Origin: Clostridia bacterium
GTDB lineage: Bacteria; Bacillota; Clostridia; Oscillospirales; CAG-272
Length of the DNA: 11,029 nucleotides
Reading direction: 5' to 3'
Assembly (NCBI GenBank): GCA_017408535.1
Contig: JAFQUL010000211.1
Location: 1 to 11,029, forward strand
Under the pieces are notes generated by a model. The model was not told where the DNA came from. It did not search any database and saw only the letters and a list, made by a program, of their open reading frames with translations. This document shows positions 6,899 through 11,029 of the stretch, piece by piece; the first letter of the stretch is position 1, and every line of letters starts with the position of its first letter. A program made the translations under genes and the position numbers.

Positions 6899-7747
6899 AT
6901 GAAAAAACTTCTTGTACTGTTTATGACAATCGTCCTTTGTGTTTCTCTCTTTGTTGCATGCACTCCCGCAGCTGACGGCAACAACGATGAGACCACCGCA
7001 GGCGACGACACCACTGTAGCTGACGATACCACCGCAGGCGACGACACTACCGCCGAGCCCGATGATACCCAGCCCGCCGATCCCGCAGCTAAGTCTGAGG
7101 GCGTTATGACCTACGCTGAGTACGCAGCAGCTGAGATGGATGCTGAAGTAGTTATCGAAGCATACGTTCAGGCTAAGCAGGTATGGAATTCTGAGTATCA
7201 GAACGGTTCTCTCTATCTCGCAGATCCCGACGGTGCATATTTCGTATATCGCATTGCATGCGGCGAGGAAACCTATAACAAGCTCGAAAAGGGTACCAAG
7301 GTTAGTGTTACCGGTTATAAGTCTGAATGGTCCGGTGAGATCGAGATTACCGATGCTTCTCTTGAGATTCTTGAGGGCAACTGGATTGCAGAGGCCAAGG
7401 ATGTAACCGCGCTTCTCGGTTCCGACGATCTTATCAATAGCCAGAACCAGTATGTTTCCTTCAAGGGTATGACTGTTGCTGCTTCTACCGATGCTGACGG
7501 TAATGAGGTTGCTTTCCTCTATGGCTGGGACGGTTCCGGTCAGGACGGTAGTGACCTTTACTTCAACGTTTCCATCAATGACAGCACTTATAACTTCGTA
7601 GTTGAGTCTGACCTTTGCGACAGCTCTTCTGATGTTTACGCTGCTGTTAAAGCACTTAATATCGGCGACAAGATTGATCTCGAAGGTTTCCTTTATTGGT
7701 ATGAAGGTGCTAATCCCCACATTACCGCTGTAAAGACTGCTGAGTAA
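6899..7747 (+). CDS. Secreted lipoprotein with Thr/Asp repeat linker and OB-fold-like domains
   Basis: A 282-residue protein. The start is ATG 6899, set by AAAGGAG at 6886-6892 (spacing 6) and by the signal peptide MKKLLVLFMTIVLCVSLFVA that follows. An ATG 63 nt upstream lies before the predicted transcription start and is not used. The lipobox ends at Cys21. Residues 30-57 form a low-complexity acidic linker with TTAGDDTTVADD-type repeats. Two beta-rich halves follow, about 82-165 and 185-282. Each has a strand such as VVIEAYV or YVSFKGM near its beginning and a 'G.K..V.GY' or 'GDKIDLEGF' turn near its end, as in tandem OB folds. The OB assignment is by eye only. Many codons end in T (gct, gtt, tct), unlike the neighbouring genes, which fits high expression. 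The role is unknown; surface binding or stabilising is conceivable. Confidence 0.85.
   Translation: MKKLLVLFMTIVLCVSLFVACTPAADGNNDETTAGDDTTVADDTTAGDDTTAEPDDTQPADPAAKSEGVMTYAEYAAAEMDAEVVIEAYVQAKQVWNSEYQNGSLYLADPDGAYFVYRIACGEETYNKLEKGTKVSVTGYKSEWSGEIEITDASLEILEGNWIAEAKDVTALLGSDDLINSQNQYVSFKGMTVAASTDADGNEVAFLYGWDGSGQDGSDLYFNVSINDSTYNFVVESDLCDSSSDVYAAVKALNIGDKIDLEGFLYWYEGANPHITAVKTAE
6992..7047 (+). repeat. In-frame direct repeat encoding the Thr/Asp linker
   Basis: An identical 20-bp block occurs at 6992-7011 and 7028-7047, a period of 36 nt or 12 codons. It encodes two copies of TTAGDDT inside the lipoprotein linker. Such a repeat can expand or shrink by slippage, so linker length may vary among strains. 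Confidence 0.8.
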
Positions 7748-7761
7748 TTAAAGCTATATTT

Positions 7762-7793
7762 AAGATGCCCGAGTGTTCTCGGGCATCTTTTTT
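7762..7793 (+). terminator. Intrinsic terminator of the lipoprotein gene
   Basis: A 12-bp perfect stem (7762-7773 with 7778-7789), loop TGTT and a T run at 7788-7793, 14 nt after the stop. It ends the importer/lipoprotein transcripts. Confidence 0.94.
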
Positions 7794-7801
7794 ATATCAT
7801 C

Positions 7802-7830
7802 TTGAAATATTGCTAAAATAGTTGTATTAT
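7802..7830 (+). promoter_or_regulatory. Promoter of the bcp operon
   Basis: TTGAAA (7802-7807), a 17-nt spacer and TATTAT (7825-7830), followed by a short leader with AAAGGAG at 7845-7851. It lies just after the previous terminator and is the only promoter seen for the next four genes. Confidence 0.75.
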
Positions 7831-7859
7831 ATAGTAAATAACTCAAAGGAGACGTACCA

Positions 7860-8318
7860 ATGTTAAAAGAAGGAATGAAGGCACCGGATTTTACCCTCAC
7901 CGATAAGGACGGCCGTGAGGTCTCCCTCTCCGACTTTCTCGGTAAAAAGATAGTTTTATATTTTTATCCCAAGGATAACACTCCCGGATGCACCCGTCAG
8001 GCCTGTGCCTTTGCCGGAGCATACTCCGCTTTCAGAAATAAAGATATCGAGGTAATTGGCATCAGCCGCGACAGCATAACCTCTCACGTGAAATTTGCTG
8101 AAAAATACTCCCTGCCCTTTATTCTTCTGTCTGACCCCGAGGTCAAGGTGGCAGAGGCCTACGGAGTCTGGCAGGAAAAGAAGCTCTACGGCAAGGTATC
8201 AATGGGTATCGTCCGCACCACCTTTATAATTGACGAGAACGGCAATATAGAGAAGATCATGCCCAAGGTCAAGCCGGATACCAACGCCGCCGATATACTC
8301 GAATATCTGGGGCAGTAA
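7860..8318 (+). CDS. bcp: Thioredoxin-dependent thiol peroxidase, Bcp/PrxQ family
   Basis: A 152-residue cytoplasmic peroxiredoxin that reduces hydrogen peroxide and organic hydroperoxides. The active-site stretch YPKDNTPGCTRQAC holds the peroxidatic Cys44 in the TPGCT motif. Cys49, five residues on, is the usual resolving cysteine of atypical two-cysteine Bcp proteins. Arg119 (GIVRTTF) matches the conserved Arg that activates the thiolate. Length is normal for the family. The start is ATG 7860 with AAAGGAG at spacing 8. It is the first gene of an operon with three further genes, which suggests expression in oxidative or reactive-compound stress, though no stress-regulator site was recognised. 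Confidence 0.96.
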   Translation: MLKEGMKAPDFTLTDKDGREVSLSDFLGKKIVLYFYPKDNTPGCTRQACAFAGAYSAFRNKDIEVIGISRDSITSHVKFAEKYSLPFILLSDPEVKVAEAYGVWQEKKLYGKVSMGIVRTTFIIDENGNIEKIMPKVKPDTNAADILEYLGQ

Positions 8319-8337
8319 GACATATCAATATATTATT

Positions 8338-8883
8338 ATGAACTCTCCCCTTTCACACGGAAATTATCTTTTCCGCCATATTGAGAACAGAGAGATCCCT
8401 GTCATGTTCGAAATGATACTCAGCCGCATGAAATGGATGGACCTGGTGGGTATCGAGCAATGGAATAAAACAGAATACGATAAGGTATACCCCATCAGCT
8501 ATTTCGAGGATCATGCAAATAACGGAAGAGTATTCGTTCTCGTAAACAAAGAAAACGGTAATATTTCTGCCGCCGCCGTGCTTAAGGACGAGGATGACCG
8601 CTGGGATATCCCCACTAAAAAATATCTCGACTTCAGCTATCCCGACTCCGCACTGTACCTTCACAATTTCGTGTCTGACACCGCTGATCCCGGAGCCGGG
8701 CGGATCTTTATGATGCTTGCAGAAAAGCATCTGCGCCGCACCGGAACAAGATATTTTCGTCTTGACAGCGCCCTCGGCAATGAAAAGCTTGAAAAATACT
8801 ACTCGGATATGGGTTTTATCCCTACCGGAACCTGTGTTGACGGTTTATATATCGGAGTACTCAGACAGAAGGAGCTGAAATGA
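8338..8883 (+). CDS. GNAT family N-acetyltransferase
   Basis: A 181-residue protein with the pattern of a GNAT acyltransferase. The N-terminal half has WMDLVGIEQWNKTEY, common in small-molecule GNATs. A central strand, ALYLHNFVSD (106-115), is followed by the acetyl-CoA loop region ADPGAGRIFMMLAEKHLRRTG. The C-terminal part LEKYYSDMGFIPTG (151-164) is the typical 'YEK.GF' end. The substrate is unknown. The start at ATG 8338 lies 19 nt after bcp, but the sequence before it (ATATCAATATATTATT) has no Shine-Dalgarno site. The later Met codons at 8404 and 8413 are no better, so weak or coupled translation is likely. Its TGA overlaps the next ATG. Confidence 0.8.
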   Translation: MNSPLSHGNYLFRHIENREIPVMFEMILSRMKWMDLVGIEQWNKTEYDKVYPISYFEDHANNGRVFVLVNKENGNISAAAVLKDEDDRWDIPTKKYLDFSYPDSALYLHNFVSDTADPGAGRIFMMLAEKHLRRTGTRYFRLDSALGNEKLEKYYSDMGFIPTGTCVDGLYIGVLRQKELK

Positions 8884-9743
8884 AAAAGATCAAAAGCAGC
8901 CGTGCCGCATCCTTTGCGGCAGTAACACTTATTTATATCGCAGCCTCGGCGGTAGGACTTGCAGTATACAGAAATTATTCCGACCTGCCCCTGTGGCTTG
9001 CACTTCTTATCGCTGATACCGCCGCAACGGTATTTACCTTTGTATTCAGTGTGCTCTTCCGAAACGCATCTGTTTATGACCCCTACTGGAGCGTAGCACC
9101 GATAGTTATTCTCTGGTCATTTGCCCTGTCGCGTCAGTTTACCCTTTATACTGCACTGCTTCTCTTCGCAGTAACCTTCTGGGGAGTGCGTCTTACCGCT
9201 AACTGGGCTTATACCTTTATGGGGCTTGATCATCAGGACTGGCGATACACTATGCTCAAAGAGAAAACCGGACTTTTCTATCCAATCATAAATTTTATCG
9301 GAATACATATAGTCCCAACTCTTGTAGTATACGGCTGTATTATCCCCGCAGTTTACGCTGTAAATGACGGTATTACCGCCTCAGTGGGCGGAGTCTTTGC
9401 CCTTTGTCTTTCCTTCTCTGCAGTTATCCTGCAGGGAACGGCAGACATAGAAATGCACAGATTCAGAAAGAACAGAGTATCAAACTTTATACGTGACGGT
9501 CTCTGGAAAAACTCAAGACACCCCAATTACCTCGGTGAAATACTTATGTGGTGGGGCATAGCCTTCTCGGTCATGCTGTCCTACAGCGGTAACTACTATC
9601 TGCTCATAGGAGCTGCGGCTAATACACTTTTGTTCCTCTGTGTAAGCATTCCTATGGCTGACGGACGGCAGAGCAAAAAAGAAGGTTTCTCAAAGTACAA
9701 AGCGGAAACAAGAATGCTGCTTCCGATTCCGAAGGGACGGTAA
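8880..9743 (+). CDS. DUF1295 / steroid 5-alpha-reductase-like membrane protein
   Basis: A 287-residue multi-pass membrane protein starting in an ATGA overlap with the acetyltransferase gene. About seven hydrophobic segments are seen (for example 12-29, 37-60, 70-82, 90-104, 135-160, 166-185, 222-258). The hallmark stretch RDGLWKNSRHPNYLGEILMW (205-224) is the conserved C-terminal motif of DUF1295 and the related isoprenylcysteine methyltransferase and 5-alpha-reductase superfamily. YDPYWSVAP (66-74) is also typical of DUF1295. Members are presumed NAD(P)H-dependent reductases or alkyltransferases acting on lipids; the bacterial substrate is unknown. Family assignment is confident, the reaction is not. 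Confidence 0.88.
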   Translation: MKKIKSSRAASFAAVTLIYIAASAVGLAVYRNYSDLPLWLALLIADTAATVFTFVFSVLFRNASVYDPYWSVAPIVILWSFALSRQFTLYTALLLFAVTFWGVRLTANWAYTFMGLDHQDWRYTMLKEKTGLFYPIINFIGIHIVPTLVVYGCIIPAVYAVNDGITASVGGVFALCLSFSAVILQGTADIEMHRFRKNRVSNFIRDGLWKNSRHPNYLGEILMWWGIAFSVMLSYSGNYYLLIGAAANTLLFLCVSIPMADGRQSKKEGFSKYKAETRMLLPIPKGR

Positions 9744-9745
9744 AA

Positions 9746-10339
9746 ATGAAGATATACGACATTTCTCAGGAGGTATACGGATGTGAGGTATACCCCGGTG
9801 ATCCTGTGCCGAAAAAGGAGATTCTTTGTTCTCTCGGCAGCGGTGACGTGTGCAATCTCACGCATCTTTCGATGTGTACGCATAACGGTACTCATCTTGA
9901 CGCACCGTATCATTTTTTCGATGACGGAAGAAGAATAGATCAGATTCCGCTTGAGCAAACCGTCGGCTTTGCCTATGTCGCCGTGACGGAGGGCAACATC
10001 AGCGATTCTGATGCCGGGCAGATACTAAGCAAAGCGGCATCTGCCTATCCCGGATGCGAAAAAAAGATACTTATCAAGGGCGACTCAGTTGTAACTGAAG
10101 AAGCGGCAAAGGTATTCTCCACCGCCGGAGTTCAGCTTATCGGAGTCGAGTCACAGACTGTCGGTCCGTTCAAAGCGCCTATGGCAGTACACAAGATCCT
10201 TCTCGGGGGCGGTGCCGTACTGCTGGAGGGCTTACGGCTGTCCGAAATAAAGGAAGGGGCATATTTTCTTTCTGCAGTCCCGCTGTCCCTTGGCGGCGGT
10301 GACGGCGCTCCGGTAAGAGCGTATCTTATAGAAGTATAA
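9746..10339 (+). CDS. Metal-dependent cyclase / kynurenine formamidase-like hydrolase
   Basis: A 197-residue protein of the cyclase family (PF04199 type). The metal motif HNGTHLDAPYHF places ligands at His46, His50 and Asp52 and the catalytic His at 56. His149 and Glu161 lie in HKILLGGGAVLLEG. From memory the same spacing (4, 2, 4 and later 12) is found in bacterial kynurenine formamidase KynB, so a di-zinc hydrolase is expected. No tryptophan-degradation gene is nearby. The usual 'D..S.D' segment before the second ligand set reads GVESQTVGPF here, so a different amide or ester substrate is likely. The gene starts 2 nt after the previous stop, with AAGGGA at 9732-9737, and is the last of the operon. 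Confidence 0.88.
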   Translation: MKIYDISQEVYGCEVYPGDPVPKKEILCSLGSGDVCNLTHLSMCTHNGTHLDAPYHFFDDGRRIDQIPLEQTVGFAYVAVTEGNISDSDAGQILSKAASAYPGCEKKILIKGDSVVTEEAAKVFSTAGVQLIGVESQTVGPFKAPMAVHKILLGGGAVLLEGLRLSEIKEGAYFLSAVPLSLGGGDGAPVRAYLIEV

Positions 10340-10345
10340 TTGCAG

Positions 10346-10387
10346 AAAAAAGCACGTATTTGTCCGGCAAACATAGCCGGATTTACG
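10346..10387 (-). terminator. Minus-strand U-tract hairpin ending the candidate RNA
   Basis: On the minus strand CGTA/TACG (10387-10384 with 10358-10355) encloses the 6-bp stem TCCGGC/GCCGGA (10381-10376 with 10368-10363) across a small internal loop. Six U follow after a 3-nt gap (10351-10346). On the + strand the hairpin has no T run, so it does not clearly terminate the cyclase operon. Confidence 0.5.
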
Positions 10388-10492
10388 AACCGTGATTTTC
10401 GCCCTTCGTTTGTTCATAGCCTAAGTTCCATCTGCGAAAATCTCACCCTGTGCTCATCGCACAGGGGCGGTCCTATATCCATTTACTGATTT
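10346..10492 (-). ncRNA. Candidate structured small RNA, three-way junction plus terminator
   Basis: Read on the minus strand, stems nest as follows. A closing stem GGACCG/CGGTTC (10473-10468 with 10392-10387) encloses two hairpins: CCCTGTGC/GCACAGGG (10466-10459 with 10453-10446, 5-nt loop), and GATTTTCGC/GCGAAAATC (10442-10434 with 10402-10394, 31-nt loop). A U-tract hairpin follows. The closing stem includes a G-U pair on this strand but an A-C mismatch on the + strand, which favours minus-strand transcription. The 5' end is a guess from a possible extended -10 at 10499-10507. No known RNA family was recognised, and no conservation data are available. It could instead be structure in the 3' UTR of the + strand operon. 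Confidence 0.45.
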
Positions 10493-10498
10493 AGAAAA

Positions 10499-10507
10499 GC
10501 TATATCA
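10499..10507 (-). promoter_or_regulatory. Possible extended -10 element for the minus-strand RNA
   Basis: The minus strand reads TGATATAGC, which fits TGnTATAnn of an extended -10 element. No good -35 is present at 17 nt: TTGAGA lies about 20 nt upstream of TATAGC. Weak support; it is listed because it sits the right distance before the first stem of the candidate RNA. Confidence 0.25.
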
Positions 10508-10545
10508 AAAAATACATTTCGTTGTCTCAAATCTGTCTACAGACC

Positions 10546-10585
10546 CGAAGTGCCCGAAATGCATCTGCAATATTTCGCCGCTTCG
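10546..10585. repeat. Imperfect inverted repeat before the hairpin array
   Basis: CGAAG and CGAAAT (10546-10550, 10555-10560) face ATTTCG and CTTCG (10572-10577, 10581-10585) around an 11-nt loop, with a mismatched internal loop between the two stem parts. It abuts the first linker-like sequence of the array and may be an older, decayed part of it. Confidence 0.4.
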
Positions 10586-10594
10586 TATCCCAAT

Positions 10595-10702
10595 CACGCC
10601 GAAGGCGTGTATGAAATCAAGGCGAAGCCTTGTATGAAATTCGCACCTTGTTGCGGTGTGGAATCATCACGAAGTGATGCATGACATCAATCCGAAGAAA
10701 GA
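10595..10702 (+). repeat. Hairpin-module array, forward half
   Basis: Units of 15-nt palindrome plus 8-nt linker repeat about every 23 nt. Palindromes: CACGCC-GAA-GGCGTG (10595-10609); CAAGGC-GAA-GCCTTG (10618-10632); an imperfect one from 10642 to 10656, alternatively 10642-10660; CATCAC-GAA-GTGATG (10665-10679); and a broken one at 10688-10702 with left arm CAATCC and loop GAA but right arm GAAAGA. Linkers: TATGAAAT (twice, one followed by an extra T), TGTGGAAT and CATGACAT. Stem sequences differ completely between units, yet both arms of each agree; the loop and linker stay nearly constant. No protein-coding frame is credible here. Confidence 0.85.
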
Positions 10703-10717
10703 TACATGCTAAACGTG

Positions 10718-10784
10718 ATGCCATACGCCTTCGGCGATTCCATACACGACCGCGTCGTGATAACATACCAATCCTTCGGATTGG
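10718..10784 (-). repeat. Hairpin-module array, reversed half
   Basis: The same module in the opposite orientation. On the minus strand from 10784: CCAATCC-GAA-GGATTGG (10784-10768), linker TATGTTAT, CACGAC-GCG-GTCGTG (10759-10745), linker TATGGAAT, CGCC-GAA-GGCG (10736-10726), linker TATGGCAT (10725-10718). On the + strand the loops therefore read TTC rather than GAA. The stretch between the halves (10703-10717, with a weak CATG/CGTG hairpin at 10705-10717) seems decayed. Confidence 0.85.
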
Positions 10785-10788
10785 ATAG

Positions 10789-10820
10789 AAAAAAGCACTT
10801 GCCTCGGCAAGTGCTTTTTT
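10789..10820. terminator. Strong bidirectional terminator after the array
   Basis: A perfect 15-bp inverted repeat (10789-10803 with 10806-10820) that begins with six A and ends with six T, so either strand gives a stem with a U tract. It is the first convincing + strand terminator after the bcp operon, 450 nt past its last stop codon, and could also stop a minus-strand gene entering from the right. Confidence 0.92.
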
Positions 10821-10843
10821 CTGTGATGTGTGTCCGATTAAGA

Positions 10844-10902
10844 TGCAAAACCGTGTGCGGCTGATTTAGATGCACGCTGATTTTGCAGAGGGTACACTAC
10901 CC
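10844..10902 (+). other. Two consecutive hairpins of unknown role
   Basis: TGCAAAA/TTTTGCA (10844-10850 with 10881-10887) encloses GTGTGC/GCACGC (10853-10858 with 10872-10877), which includes one U-G pair on the + strand (A-C on the minus). GGGTA/TACCC (10890-10894 with 10898-10902) follows around a 3-nt loop. No promoter or ribosome site was found. This could be RNA structure, but a single wobble pair is thin evidence for strand. Confidence 0.35.
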
Positions 10903-10916
10903 CCTTGGCGATGATG

Positions 10917-10956
10917 GGCGTTAAAAGTATCCGCGTTCTGCCGGACTTTTAACGCC
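10917..10956. repeat. 12-bp perfect inverted repeat
   Basis: GGCGTTAAAAGT (10917-10928) and ACTTTTAACGCC (10945-10956) are perfect arms around 16 nt, which can add a further CCG/CGG pairing (10931-10933 with 10942-10944). There is no T run after it on either strand, so it is not an ordinary intrinsic terminator. A protein-binding or recombination site, or RNA structure, are the alternatives. Confidence 0.6.
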
Positions 10957-10980
10957 ATGCTTGCAACGAAGCCTATGTAT

Positions 10981-11028
10981 TTATTTTTTCAGCGAAACAA
11001 AGAACTCGGAATTGCGCAGACTATCAAA
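10981..11028 (-). CDS. Possible C-terminal end of a minus-strand gene
   Basis: On the minus strand a frame is open from the right edge for 15 codons and reads FDSLRNSEFFVSLKK before TAA at 10983-10981. The bidirectional terminator at 10789-10820 would suit as its 3' end. The stretch is far too short to identify, and an opposing + strand frame (ATG 10957, open to the edge) also exists. That frame lacks a ribosome site or promoter and starts directly after the 12-bp inverted repeat, so the minus reading is slightly preferred. Confidence 0.25.
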   Translation of the reverse strand, partial: FDSLRNSEFFVSLKK

Positions 11029-11029
11029 C

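Noticed and set aside
6884..7720. 278-codon minus-strand open frame opposite the lipoprotein gene
   Set aside because: It overlaps a well-supported + strand gene with signal peptide, promoter and terminator. Its Ile/Val/Gly/Cys-rich translation is the expected antisense of the Asp/Thr/Ala-rich codons.
10363..10381. + strand terminator of the bcp operon
   Set aside because: The 6-bp stem is followed by TTTACG rather than a T run on the + strand. Its U tract exists only on the minus strand.
10595..10784. CRISPR array
   Set aside because: The near-constant part is only 8 nt, the variable part is palindromic, the orientation flips, and no cas gene is present in the window.
10687..10875. 62-codon minus-strand open frame
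   Set aside because: It runs through the hairpin array and the bidirectional terminator, has no ribosome site, and its sequence is a by-product of the palindromes.
10957..11029. + strand gene starting at ATG 10957 (or 10975) and leaving the window
   Set aside because: The frame is open to the edge, but no ribosome site or promoter precedes it, and the first ATG directly follows a 12-bp hairpin. The sequence is too short to decide.

Overview
The window looks like chromosome from an anaerobic gut or rumen Clostridia of the Oscillospiraceae/Ruminococcaceae type. This is inferred from strong AGGAGG ribosome sites, TTGACA/TATAAT promoters, moderate GC, an MsmX/UgpC-style sugar ABC importer, and short palindromic hairpin modules that, from memory, occur in such genomes. 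No ribosomal, tRNA, phage or transposase gene was recognised. All confident genes are on the + strand.

Layout. (1) 2-415: the 3' end of a DUF2079-like membrane protein. (2) 542-2170: an ECF-like sigma factor carrying a C-terminal extension of about 385 residues. A very good internal ribosome site and ATG sit exactly at the domain junction, and a strong terminator follows. (3) 2221-6806: a strong promoter driving a complete CUT1-type ABC importer operon in the order ATPase, permease, permease, solute-binding lipoprotein. The binding protein has an N-terminal lipobox and also a C-terminal LPATS + membrane segment + basic tail. (4) 6817-7793: a lipoprotein gene with its own strong promoter, a dyad over the -35 box and a strong terminator. 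(5) 7802-10339: a promoter and a tight four-gene operon: Bcp-type peroxiredoxin, GNAT acetyltransferase, DUF1295 membrane protein, and a kynurenine-formamidase-like metal-dependent cyclase.

(6) 10340-11029 has no confident gene but is dense in structure. On the minus strand about 10346-10492 folds on paper into a three-way junction followed by a U-tract terminator, a candidate small RNA with no recognised family. At 10595-10784 lies an array of 23-nt modules. Each module is a palindrome with a 3-nt loop plus an 8-nt near-constant linker. The array reverses orientation about halfway and contains at least one decayed unit. A near-perfect bidirectional terminator (10789-10820) closes it. A 12-bp direct repeat occurs at both ends of the RNA-plus-array block. 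Beyond it are further hairpins (10844-10956) and a possible minus-strand gene end at the right edge.

The sigma-like protein, importer and lipoproteins suggest a sensing and carbohydrate-uptake segment. The substrate cannot be read from the sequence, and nothing shows that the sigma factor controls the importer. The most novel-looking material is the noncoding block 10346-10820 and the sigma fusion with its internal start.
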